From NCBI GenBank assembly GCA_024742765.1, contig JANSXT010000008.1, positions 1 through 64,000 on the forward strand: a stretch of 64,000 nt of DNA, given 5' to 3'. The stretch's first letter is position 1; every line of letters starts with the position of its first letter. Origin of the DNA: Phyllobacteriaceae bacterium. GTDB lineage: Bacteria > Pseudomonadota > Alphaproteobacteria > Rhizobiales > Rhizobiaceae. Under the pieces are notes generated by a model. It worked only from the letters and a program-made list of their open reading frames with translations, did not search any database and had not been told where the DNA came from. The translations under genes and the position numbers were made by a program. This document shows, one piece after another, positions 16,767 through 24,758 of this stretch.

Positions 16767-18392
16767 ATGACCCTGTCCGCCCAACCGCTCTCCGCCGCCC
16801 AGGTCGATGAGATCATGGCCCGCCAGCCCGACGTGTTCCGGCGGCCGTTCCACAAGCGCTTCGCCGCGCCGCTGGCTGTCGCCGCGGTGACCGCCTACTG
16901 CATCTACGCGTTCTGGTTCTTCTCGATCGGCCAGGTCTTCGCCAACGGCAACTGGAACATTGCCGGCACCTATCTGGCCGACTGGGTATCCTACGAGGTT
17001 CGCCCGGATATCGAATATCGCGACGGCGAAATCGAGGTGACGTTCCCGCGCTTTTCGCCGCTCGGCGAGAACCCTGATCCCGACTGGATCGAGACGGAAC
17101 AGGGCACCGTCACCGTCATCGTCGACCGCCCGGCGGACAATTCGGCATCGGCCGCACCGGCGTCGGGCTCGTTCATGTCGCCCAACTCCGATGCGACGCT
17201 GACCGCCGAGGACAATGCGCTCGATGGCGATGCGGCGGCGACGCCGGCCGATGAGGGCTTTTCGTTCATGTCGCCCAATTCCGATGCGACATTGACCGCC
17301 GAAGACAATGCCCTTGGCGGCGCGGCGCCGGCAGCGGACGAGGCGGTCGTCACCGAAACGCGGCAGGGCATCGCCCGTGCTCTGGTGAGCATCTATGAGC
17401 GTGGCACCATCGACGTGACCCCCGACCGCGTCATCGTCACCCGCTACAATGGCACGCTTGAGGTGCTGATCGACCGCGAAAACGAGCAGGTCCTGCCGCA
17501 GGGTCCGCTGCCCGACTGGGCGACACAGCGCGCGCCGGGCGCCAAGGTGTTCGTCGATTTCGGCTTTTACGGCCGCGCGGAAATCCGTCACCGCGAGGTC
17601 AAGGTCAATCGCCGTTTCCTGGGCTGGGAGAATTTCGTGTTCGATCCCGCCTCGCCCTATTGGGGCCTCGGCTTCGGCGAAGTCATCGGCAAGGCGTTCG
17701 GTCCGCCGATCGAGGAGGGGCGGTCCAATTTTGGCATCATGTGGGAGAACATCGTCTACAATGCCGAATGGCAGCATGGCGATGTCTGGATCAAACTGCT
17801 GCAGACTATTGTCATGGCCTTCGTCGGCACGCTCTTTGCGGTCTTCATCGCCTTTCCGCTGTCCTTTGCCGCCGCCCGCAACATCACGCCCAACCGGTTC
17901 GTCAACCAGATCCTCAAGCGCTTCTTCGACTTCCTGCGCTCGGTCGACATGCTGATCTGGGCCCTTTTCTTCACCCGCGCCTTCGGTCCGGGGCCGCTGG
18001 CCGGCATCTCGGCGATCTTCTTCACCGACACGGGCACGCTGGGCAAACTCTATTCCGAGGCGCTCGAAAACATCGACGACAAGCAGCGCGAAGGCGTCCG
18101 CTCGGTCGGTGCCGGCCCGGCCGCCGTCCAGCGTTTCGGCGTCGTGCCGCAGGTGCTGCCCATCTTCGCCAGCCAGGCGCTCTATTTCTGGGAGTCCAAC
18201 ACCCGGTCCGCGACGATCATCGGCGCGGTGGGCGCCGGCGGCATCGGGCTCAAGCTCTGGGAAGCCATGCGCACAAATCAGGACTGGGAGAACGTCTTCT
18301 ACATGGTGATCCTGATCCTGATCGTCGTCTTCATCTTCGACAATGTCTCCGGCGCCTTGCGTGCACGGCTGGTCGGGCGTCAGGCGGGATGA
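16767..18392 (+). CDS. phnE: Phosphonate ABC transporter permease PhnE, second copy with enlarged loop
   Basis: 541 residues, far longer than its 323-residue partner. One membrane helix near residues 32-55 is followed by about 290 residues that should lie in the periplasm, then a normal PhnE permease domain (LLQTIVMAFVGTLFAVFIAF, FLRSVDMLIWALFFTRAFGP, coupling motif EGVRSVGAGPAAVQRFGVVP, SATIIGAVGAGGIGLKLW). The loop holds a tandem duplication of SFMSPNSDATLTAEDNAL at residues 135 and 166 and is acidic and Ala-rich. The permease part is confident; the role of the loop is unknown. Confidence 0.9.
   Translation: MTLSAQPLSAAQVDEIMARQPDVFRRPFHKRFAAPLAVAAVTAYCIYAFWFFSIGQVFANGNWNIAGTYLADWVSYEVRPDIEYRDGEIEVTFPRFSPLGENPDPDWIETEQGTVTVIVDRPADNSASAAPASGSFMSPNSDATLTAEDNALDGDAAATPADEGFSFMSPNSDATLTAEDNALGGAAPAADEAVVTETRQGIARALVSIYERGTIDVTPDRVIVTRYNGTLEVLIDRENEQVLPQGPLPDWATQRAPGAKVFVDFGFYGRAEIRHREVKVNRRFLGWENFVFDPASPYWGLGFGEVIGKAFGPPIEEGRSNFGIMWENIVYNAEWQHGDVWIKLLQTIVMAFVGTLFAVFIAFPLSFAAARNITPNRFVNQILKRFFDFLRSVDMLIWALFFTRAFGPGPLAGISAIFFTDTGTLGKLYSEALENIDDKQREGVRSVGAGPAAVQRFGVVPQVLPIFASQALYFWESNTRSATIIGAVGAGGIGLKLWEAMRTNQDWENVFYMVILILIVVFIFDNVSGALRARLVGRQAG
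17169..17328 (+). repeat. Tandem 93-bp repeat inside phnE2
   Basis: Two copies starting at 17169 and 17262, 31 codons apart, encode SFMSPNSDATLTAEDNAL followed by GD/GG and Ala-rich linkers. The DNA differs mainly at third codon positions (CTCCGATGCGACGCTG versus TTCCGATGCGACATTG), so the protein repeat has been kept while synonymous sites drifted. Confidence 0.85.
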
Positions 18393-18421
18393 GGTTTGAT
18401 GGCCGTGTCGCCGCGTTGAGA

Positions 18422-18450
18422 CGGTCATGCAAACGTCATAAAGACGGACC
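18422..18450 (+). promoter_or_regulatory. Possible Pho box before phnM
   Basis: CGGTCAT (18422), ACGTCAT (18433) and a weak ACGGACC (18444) at 11-nt spacing, 54 nt before phnM. Two units fit the CTGTCAT pattern moderately. This is weaker than the phnG and phnC boxes. Confidence 0.4.
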
Positions 18451-18503
18451 ATAGGAGGGCCGGCGCTAGCGCGCCGATTCCCCGACAATGAGAAGCGCAT
18501 CCG

Positions 18504-19643
18504 ATGACGCCGCAAACCATATTGACCAACGCCAACCTCATCCTTGAAGACGAGATCCTGCACGGCACGATCACCATCGACGATGGCGTGATCGCCGACA
18601 TCGATGGCGGCACCGTGGACCATGGCGAGGACATGGAAGGCGACTATCTCGTCCCCGGTCTGATCGAACTGCACACCGACCATCTCGAGCAGCATTTTGC
18701 GCCGCGCCCCGGTGTGCGCTGGCCGCTGACCGCGGCGATCCAGGCGCATGATTCGCAGATCGCTGCCTCCGGCATCACCACCGTGTTCGACTGCCTGCGG
18801 CTCGGCTCGGACGAGGAGGGCGGGTTTGAAAAGGGCGAAATGCGCGCCATGTCGGACGCGATCCAAAAGGCGCAGGCCGAAGGCCGCCTCCGCGCCGACC
18901 ACCGCATTCATCTGCGCTGCGAAGTGTCCGCCGCCGATGTGATGGACCATTTCTCCGAGTTCGAGGACGATGACGCCGTCGGCCTGATCTCGCTGATGGA
19001 TCACGCGCCCGGCCAGCGCCAGTTCCAGACGCTCGACCAGTACGAACTCTACTACAAGACCAAGCGCGGCCTGTCGGACGAACAGTTCCGCGCCTTCTGC
19101 GAACGCCGGCAGATGCAGTCGGCGATCTATTCGGACAAGCATCGGCACGCGTTGGCCGCGATCTGCGCGGCACGCGGCATCGCCATCGCCAGCCACGACG
19201 ATGCGACGCTCGACCATGTCGAGGAAGCCAAGACATTCAACGTCACCGTCGCCGAGTTCCCAACCTCCATGACCGCGGCCAGGGCCAGCCACGAGGCGGG
19301 CATGGGCGTTCTGATGGGCGCGCCCAACGTGGTGCGCGGCAAGTCGCACTCGGGCAACATCGCCGCCCGCGAACTGGCGCGCGAAGGCGTTCTCGACGTG
19401 CTGTCGTCCGATTATGTGCCGTTCTCGCTGATCTACGCGCCATTCATTCTGGCCGAGGAAGTCGACCATATCGACCTGCCCGACGCCATCGCCATGGTCA
19501 CCGCCAATCCGGCGCGTCAGGTCGGACTCGATGATCGGGGCCGGCTGGCACCCGGCCTGCGCGCCGATCTTGTGCGCGTGGGCCGTCAGGACACGATCCC
19601 CGTCGTCCGCCAGGTCTGGCGCGAGGGGCGCCGGGTCGCCTGA
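18504..19643 (+). CDS. phnM: Ribose 1-methylphosphonate 5-triphosphate diphosphatase PhnM
   Basis: 379 residues, amidohydrolase superfamily. It removes pyrophosphate from the ribose phosphonate triphosphate made by PhnGHI, giving the PhnJ substrate. Visible: metal-binding LIELHTDHLEQHFAPRPGV, SGITTVFDCLRLGSDEEGG, HLRCEVSAADVMDHF, LISLMDHAPGQRQF, IASHDDATLDHVEEA and GAPNVVRGKSHSGNIAA with C-terminal LSSDYVPFSL. Stop overlaps phnN start by one base (TGATG). Confidence 0.96.
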   Translation: MTPQTILTNANLILEDEILHGTITIDDGVIADIDGGTVDHGEDMEGDYLVPGLIELHTDHLEQHFAPRPGVRWPLTAAIQAHDSQIAASGITTVFDCLRLGSDEEGGFEKGEMRAMSDAIQKAQAEGRLRADHRIHLRCEVSAADVMDHFSEFEDDDAVGLISLMDHAPGQRQFQTLDQYELYYKTKRGLSDEQFRAFCERRQMQSAIYSDKHRHALAAICAARGIAIASHDDATLDHVEEAKTFNVTVAEFPTSMTAARASHEAGMGVLMGAPNVVRGKSHSGNIAARELAREGVLDVLSSDYVPFSLIYAPFILAEEVDHIDLPDAIAMVTANPARQVGLDDRGRLAPGLRADLVRVGRQDTIPVVRQVWREGRRVA

Positions 19644-20254
19644 TGGGCGGCGTCGGCCCCGCGACCGGCACGCTGTTCGCCGTGGTCGGCCGCAGCGGCG
19701 CTGGCAAGGACAGCGTGATGAACCATGCCCGCGCTGCGCTGGCCGGCGATAAACGCGTTCTTTTCGTGCGCCGCGTCATCAGCCGCCCCGCCGACAGCCA
19801 GGGCGAAGACCATGAACCGGTCACCGAAGACCGGTTTCGCCGGTTGCTGGCCAAGGACGCCTTCTGCGCCGCATGGCAGGCGCATGGCCTCCACTACGGC
19901 ATCCCGGCAGCAATTCTCGATCATGTCGAGACCGGCGGCATCGCCATCGTCAACGGATCGCGCCAGGCGCTCGACCGGCTGTTTGACCGGTTTCCGCACG
20001 TCCAGGTCGTCGAGATCGTCGCCGATCCCGATGTGATCGCGGCGCGCCTTGCCGCGCGCGGGCGTGAAACGGCGGATCAGATCGCCGGCCGTCTCCGCCG
20101 CTCCGTGCCCGCTTATCGCGGCGCGGATACAGCCATTGCCATCGACAATAGCGGCCCGCTCGCCGTCGCGGGCGACGCGCTGGCCGACCTGATCCGCACG
20201 CACTTGCCGGGCGCCGTCGTACGACCGCGCCCGGCCTTGACGAATCCCGGCTGA
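19643..20254 (+). CDS. phnN: Ribose 1,5-bisphosphate phosphokinase PhnN
   Basis: 203 residues, P-loop kinase related to guanylate kinase. It phosphorylates ribose 1,5-bisphosphate to PRPP, returning the ribose from phosphonate breakdown to nucleotide synthesis. P-loop VVGRSGAGKDSVM, then RRVISRPAD, HGLHYGIPAAILDHVETG, IVNGSRQALDRL and RLAARGRET. Coupled to phnM. Closes the phn cluster. Confidence 0.94.
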   Translation: MGGVGPATGTLFAVVGRSGAGKDSVMNHARAALAGDKRVLFVRRVISRPADSQGEDHEPVTEDRFRRLLAKDAFCAAWQAHGLHYGIPAAILDHVETGGIAIVNGSRQALDRLFDRFPHVQVVEIVADPDVIAARLAARGRETADQIAGRLRRSVPAYRGADTAIAIDNSGPLAVAGDALADLIRTHLPGAVVRPRPALTNPG

Positions 20255-20299
20255 ACGCACACACCATCCGCCGCAAAGACATCGGATCGGGGTCGAGTG

Positions 20300-21943
20300 A
20301 TGGGCAAATCCGGCGGGCAACTGGTCGTCGACGCGCTGGTCGAAAACGGCGTCACGCAGGTCTTCGCCGTGCCCGGCGAGAGCTATCTGCCGGTGCTCGA
20401 TGCGCTGCACGATGTGCCGTCCATCCGGCTGACCATCGCCCGCCAGGAAGGCGGCGCGGCAATGATGGCCGATGCCCATGCCAAGCTGACGGGCAGGCCC
20501 GGCATTTGCCTCGTCACGCGCGGTCCCGGCGCGGCCAACGCCTATGCGGGCGTGCATGTCGCCGCGCAGGATTCAACGCCGATGATCCTGCTCATGGGGC
20601 AGGTGGCGCGCGGCGACACAGACCGCGAGGCGTTCCAGGAAGTCGACGTCAAGGCGATGTTCGGCGATCAGGTCAAATGGGCCGCCGAGTTGGGCTCGAC
20701 CGAACGGCTGCCCGAATATCTCGCTCGGGCCTTTTCCGTCGCGCAATCCGGCCGGCCCGGCCCGGTGGTTCTGGCGCTGCCCGAGGACATCCTGTCCGGC
20801 ACGGTAGATGTGGCCGCTGCACCGGCATCGCCATTGGTCAGCGTCTATCCGGACCCCGAGGCAATCAAGCGGATGGGCGACATGCTGCGCGGCGCCGAGC
20901 GGCCGCTGGTCATCGCCGGCGGGCCGGGCTGGGATGCCGGGCTGGTCGACCGTTTCGTCACCTTTGCAGAGCGCTGGGCGCTGCCCGTCTCCTGCGCGTT
21001 CCGGGCGCAGGACCGCTTTCCCAACACCCACGCCCAATATGCGGGCGACGCGGGTCTCGGCATCAATCCGGCGCTGGCCGACGCGATCCGCAACAGCGAT
21101 CTGGTCATCGCGCTCGGCGCGCGGCTCGGCGACTGCACCACCTCCGGCTACACGCTGTTCGACGCGCCGGTGCCGAAACAGAGACTTGTCCACATCCATC
21201 CCGAGCCGGACGAGTTGGGCCATGTGTTCCAGCCGGCCTTGCCGATCGCCGCTTCGGTCGGCGCGTTCCTCGATGCCGCCGAGAGGCTTGAGGCGCCGCG
21301 CGATCCCGTCTGGGCAAAAAGGACCGCCCAACTCAACACCGCCTATCGCGGCTGGACCGATGAGGCCACCGCCATGCCCGGCACGTTCAATCTCGGCGAG
21401 GCGATCATCTGGCTGCGCGAGAATCTGCCCGACGATGCCATTATCACCAACGGTGCCGGCAACTATGCCGCCTGGCTGCACCGCTTTTACCGGCACCGCG
21501 CCTACCGCACGCAGATCGCGCCGACCTCCGGATCGATGGGCTACGGCCTGCCTGCGGCGGTCGCCGCCAAGCTGACCACGCCGGACCGCACCGTGATCGC
21601 GCTCGCGGGCGATGGCTGCCTGCAGATGACGATCCAGGAACTGGGCACCGTGGCGCAGGAAGGGCTCGGCATCATCGTCCTCGTCATCAACAATTCCATG
21701 TACGGCACGATCCGCATGCATCAGGAGATGCATTATCCCGGCCGCGTCTCTGGCACGTCGCTCGAAAATCCGGACTTTGTGGCGCTCGCCCGCGCCTACG
21801 GGCTTGAGGCCGAGCGCGTTGCGGAAACCGGCGAATTCGCACCGGCGATGCAGCGCGCTCTCGGACACAAGGGTGCCAGCCTGATCGAGATCGTCACCGA
21901 TCCGCGCGCGCTGAGCCCGACCAGGGCCCTGGAACACCCATGA
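20300..21943 (+). CDS. Thiamine-diphosphate-dependent enzyme, acetolactate synthase-like
   Basis: 547 residues with the three-domain layout of ThDP enzymes: N-terminal VFAVPGESYLPVLDAL with activating Glu in IARQEGGAAMMADA, central domain from about residue 190, and C-terminal cofactor domain with SGSMGYGLPAAVAAKL and the GDGCLQMTIQELGTVAQEG...INN metal-binding motif. It resembles acetolactate synthase large subunits but no small subunit is near and the gene is not with other ilv genes, so a catabolic decarboxylase or carboligase is as likely. It starts 45 nt after phnN and could be in the same transcript. A GTG one codon upstream (20297) is the alternative start. Confidence 0.8.
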   Translation: MGKSGGQLVVDALVENGVTQVFAVPGESYLPVLDALHDVPSIRLTIARQEGGAAMMADAHAKLTGRPGICLVTRGPGAANAYAGVHVAAQDSTPMILLMGQVARGDTDREAFQEVDVKAMFGDQVKWAAELGSTERLPEYLARAFSVAQSGRPGPVVLALPEDILSGTVDVAAAPASPLVSVYPDPEAIKRMGDMLRGAERPLVIAGGPGWDAGLVDRFVTFAERWALPVSCAFRAQDRFPNTHAQYAGDAGLGINPALADAIRNSDLVIALGARLGDCTTSGYTLFDAPVPKQRLVHIHPEPDELGHVFQPALPIAASVGAFLDAAERLEAPRDPVWAKRTAQLNTAYRGWTDEATAMPGTFNLGEAIIWLRENLPDDAIITNGAGNYAAWLHRFYRHRAYRTQIAPTSGSMGYGLPAAVAAKLTTPDRTVIALAGDGCLQMTIQELGTVAQEGLGIIVLVINNSMYGTIRMHQEMHYPGRVSGTSLENPDFVALARAYGLEAERVAETGEFAPAMQRALGHKGASLIEIVTDPRALSPTRALEHP

Positions 21944-22090
21944 TATGTTGGACGGTGATCCGGCGCGGGTGCGGGCGGCGGCCCTTTTGGTTCTGCCGGA
22001 AACCGTGACCGGCATACCCCACCGATGATCGCTCACCGATGGGTTAGGCATGTTCGCCAGGTTCGACGGACCGTCCCGCCGCGCAGGCAT

Positions 22091-22116
22091 GATGCGCCAC
22101 CATCACGTGGCGCATC
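22091..22116. terminator. Possible bidirectional terminator between convergent genes
   Basis: GATGCGCCAC, CATCAC loop, GTGGCGCATC: a perfect 10-bp stem between the ThDP enzyme (+) and the hydrolase (-). There is no good T tract on either side, so termination is only likely from position. Confidence 0.4.
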
Positions 22117-22129
22117 GATGTCTTGGTTT

Positions 22130-23299
22130 CTATTGGGCGTTCATTGTGAACTCGCCCCGGCGCAGAACGGCCGTGTCGTCCGGCAGGATACGCCAGATCT
22201 CGGTGGTGATGCGACCTTCGCCGACATTCATCCGCCAGCCTGACGTGATGCCGACCGTGCTTTCGTCGATCACCCTGACCGAGGTATCGAAGAGGCGCGC
22301 GTCCGTTGCGCCCTGCTCGATCATCTCGGCCCAGAAGTTGCGCAATGCCGGCCGACCGGTGAGCATTCCAAACCGGCCCGCCTTGACGATTGCATTCGGC
22401 GCATAAAAGTCGGCTGCGGCGTCGGCATCGCCGGCATTGATCGCATCGGCCCAGCCGTTTCTTGCCTTTATGGCCAGGTTGCGCGCCTTCTCGCGGTCGG
22501 CAATGTCCTGAAGCACCGCCACCACCTGGTCGGGCATCGAGAAGACCGGCATATGGCTCGCATTGAGCGTATAGACATGGTCGACGCCCTGGCTTGCGTG
22601 CATCGCCCTCTGGATGTCGACCGGGATGGCCCGATCCTGCGCGCACTCGACATAGTAGCGCGGAACCTGGCCGTAATTGTCGTCCGTGAGGACCAGTTTT
22701 TCGCCCAGCGGCGCCGTCGGCTCCCGGACGAGGTTTGGCTCGGCCTGCGCGAAGGCCTCGGCCGGCACGTCGTGGGCCACCGCCTGATGCAATGCATCCG
22801 GGGCGATCGAAACACTGTCGCCCGCATCGGAGAACACCAGATTGTTCAGAACGTCCGAGGTTTCAACACCCTTGGTCGCGTCGAGGAAGGAAACGCCATC
22901 GGGCAGCAGAAAGGCGCACAGATAGACGATTGCCGAGACCTTCTCCGGTCTTGCTTCGGCAATCTGGCTCGCAATGACGCCGCCAAAGGAATGGCCCACG
23001 AGGATCGTGGTTCCTTCCAACTGGTCGAGATCGTCGACGACCGATTGGACATAGGATTGCAGGGCGATGTTCGCCGCCGGCGTCTTGTCGGCGCCGTGTC
23101 CGGGAAGGTCATTGGCCGCGCTGCGATATCCGTTGGCCTCTAGCGCCGGCGCCACATGGCCCCATTGCCATCCGCCCGACCATGCCGAGTGGATGAGTGT
23201 GAAATGGTCGGACGGTTCCGCCGCCAGCGCCGCGGGAGCCAGAGCAACGCCCAGCACCGCGCCGCTTGCGAGTTTCCTGAAACGATCAAGTTGGGTCAT
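22130..23299 (-). CDS. Exported alpha/beta hydrolase fused to a SnoaL-like domain
   Basis: 389 residues. Signal peptide MTQLDRFRKLASGAVLGVALAPAALAAEP-type (N-region, hydrophobic core, AxA) predicts export. Residues about 25-265 form an alpha/beta hydrolase: FTLIHSAWSGGWQW with oxyanion region, nucleophile elbow LVGHSFGGVIA, VYLCAFLLPDG, and catalytic His in LNASHMPVFSMPD. Residues about 270-389 form a SnoaL/DUF4440-like domain: ARNGWADAINAGDADAAADF, YAPNAIVKAGRF, TSGWRMNVGEGRITTEIWR. Start set at 23299 because AGGA then lies 8 nt upstream; ATG 23305 is possible. Divergent from a LysR gene with a perfect palindrome between them. Substrate unknown. Confidence 0.8.
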   Translation of the reverse strand: MTQLDRFRKLASGAVLGVALAPAALAAEPSDHFTLIHSAWSGGWQWGHVAPALEANGYRSAANDLPGHGADKTPAANIALQSYVQSVVDDLDQLEGTTILVGHSFGGVIASQIAEARPEKVSAIVYLCAFLLPDGVSFLDATKGVETSDVLNNLVFSDAGDSVSIAPDALHQAVAHDVPAEAFAQAEPNLVREPTAPLGEKLVLTDDNYGQVPRYYVECAQDRAIPVDIQRAMHASQGVDHVYTLNASHMPVFSMPDQVVAVLQDIADREKARNLAIKARNGWADAINAGDADAAADFYAPNAIVKAGRFGMLTGRPALRNFWAEMIEQGATDARLFDTSVRVIDESTVGITSGWRMNVGEGRITTEIWRILPDDTAVLRRGEFTMNAQ

Positions 23300-23340
23300 C
23301 GTCATTTTCCTGATTTGGATTGCAACGCGACCAAAATGCG

Positions 23341-23370
23341 TTAGGTCAATTGTTCGAACAATTGACCTAA
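23341..23370. promoter_or_regulatory. Perfect 30-bp palindrome, likely operator
   Basis: The arm TTAGGTCAATTGTTC is followed directly by its exact reverse complement. It is centred between the hydrolase start (36-42 bp away) and the LysR-type gene start (33 bp away), as expected for an operator controlling a divergent pair. A weaker dyad CGTTC-AAGA-GAACG follows at 23385-23399. Confidence 0.8.
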
Positions 23371-23402
23371 TAAGAACGTTACGTTCGTTCAAGAGAACGA
23401 TT

Positions 23403-24332
23403 ATGATTGCCCCGGAGATCCGAGCCTTCATGAGAGTGTACGAACTGGGCGGAATTTCCCAGGCCGCCCGTGAGCTTTCGCTCTCGAAATCGGTTGTCAG
23501 CGCCAGGTTGGGCGAACTCGAACATGCCGTCGGAGCAAAGCTGTTCAAGCGGACGACGCGGAAGCTGAACCCCACGCCGATTGCGGACTCGTTTTACAGG
23601 AACTGCGTGACGATCGAGGCTCAGGCGGAGGCCGCATGGAATGAGGTCAAGAACCACGGCGGAGAAATTGGCGGCCCGATCTCGATCACCGCGCCCAATG
23701 CCCTGCTGGAGCGAAAAGTCGCGCCCATGATCGGCGCGTTGATGAAGACATATCCCGATCTGAAGCCGACATTGATCATCGACGATCTGCGCCGCGACCT
23801 TCGAGAGGAAAACATCGACCTGGCGATCACGGTCGGGGAACTGGAAGACAGCGACCTGAAGTGCGTTCGCCTGGGAGAGTTTCACAATGTCTTGTGCGGT
23901 TCGGAGGAGTATCTCAGTGCCAAGGGCGTGGACCATTCTCCGGCGGATGTGGCCTCGCTCGACTTCATCACCGCCCAGTGGCGTTTGGGAATAGCCGCCC
24001 ACACGTTGAAAAGGGCCGGGGGCGACGAACTTGTGATCCGGCCGGCCACGACCCGTGTCGCCAACTCGATTCCGACCATGTTGACATTGACCAAGCTGGG
24101 CGCCGGCGTATCGATCCTGCCGGATTTTCTGATCGAGCATGAGTTGCAGGAAGGCTCGATAATCAAGCTGTTTCCGGACTACGACCTGCCGGCTACGCCC
24201 GTCTATGCCGTTCATCCCTACGGAAATCTGGCGCCTGCAAATGTCAGGCGATGCATTGACGAACTGAGGAAAATGCAACTGTCCCGGACAAGCGGTTCAG
24301 ATCGGCAGGTCGACGGATCGGCTCAAGCGTGA
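23403..24332 (+). CDS. LysR-family transcriptional regulator
   Basis: 309 residues. N-terminal winged helix-turn-helix: PEIRAFMRVYELGGISQAAR, ELSLSKSVVSARLGELEHAV, GAKLFKRTTRKLNPT, then a substrate-binding domain from about residue 95 (GGPISITAPNALLERKVAP, DLAITVGELEDSDLKCVRLG, LGAGVSILPDFLIEHELQ, VHPYGNLAPANVRRCIDEL). These features place it near the CrgA/AaeR-like LysR group. Transcribed divergently from the exported hydrolase, so it probably regulates that gene and itself through the palindrome at 23341-23370. Ligand unknown. Confidence 0.88.
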   Translation: MIAPEIRAFMRVYELGGISQAARELSLSKSVVSARLGELEHAVGAKLFKRTTRKLNPTPIADSFYRNCVTIEAQAEAAWNEVKNHGGEIGGPISITAPNALLERKVAPMIGALMKTYPDLKPTLIIDDLRRDLREENIDLAITVGELEDSDLKCVRLGEFHNVLCGSEEYLSAKGVDHSPADVASLDFITAQWRLGIAAHTLKRAGGDELVIRPATTRVANSIPTMLTLTKLGAGVSILPDFLIEHELQEGSIIKLFPDYDLPATPVYAVHPYGNLAPANVRRCIDELRKMQLSRTSGSDRQVDGSAQA

Positions 24333-24338
24333 CACGGC

Positions 24339-24593
24339 GCGGCCCGGGCTTTCGCCCGCCCCTCGCGGAGCCGATGAGCAAAGCGAAACTGGCGTGAGCG
24401 AAAATGGTGGAGGTTTGGGGCGATCCCTCAAACCGGAGCCAGCGGGTTGGGTCGGCAGGCGGCAACCCGCAGGCAAAAAGAGCGGAGGTTTGAGGGGTAA
24501 CCTCAAACCGGAACAAGGCCGCGACTGCGGCCCGGGCTTTCGCCCGCCCCCGCGGAGCCGTTGAGCAAAGCGAAACTGGCGTGAGCGAAAGAA

Positions 24594-24600
<7 letters not shown>
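24339..24600. repeat. Duplicated block flanking the 3' end of tRNA-Ala
   Basis: A block of about 73 bp (starting GCGGCCCGGGCTTTCGCCCG, ending GTGAGCGAAAnATGGTGGA) occurs at 24339-24411 and again at 24527-24600. The second copy ends inside the tRNA 3' end. Between them are two hairpins, 24411-24437 (GGTTTG...CAAACC) and 24485-24511 (GGTTTGAGG, GGTAA, CCTCAAACC), and the stem GCGGGTTG...CAACCCGC at 24451-24479. No gene is supported here; short reading frames with repeated peptides are artefacts of the repeats. Confidence 0.75.
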
Positions 24601-24669
<69 letters not shown>

Positions 24670-24701
24670 TGAAGGATGGCCCGCATTGCGCGGACCGGCG
24701 C

Positions 24702-24730
24702 TCGATACAATCTCACCGGCGCCTAATCAA
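24702..24730 (-). promoter_or_regulatory. Promoter of tRNA-Ala
   Basis: On the reverse strand TTGATT (24730-24725), 17-nt spacer, TATCGA (24707-24702), 32 nt before the tRNA 5' end. Fits a sigma-70 type promoter moderately. Confidence 0.45.
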
Positions 24731-24758
24731 GGTCTTTTGTGCCGCCGCGACCGATCGA

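Noticed and set aside
15759-19469. 1236-residue reading frame on the minus strand across phnE1, phnE2 and phnM
   Set aside because: Arises from the high-GC codon pattern opposite real genes; low-complexity text with no domain, and both strands cannot be coding over this length when the plus strand has clear families.
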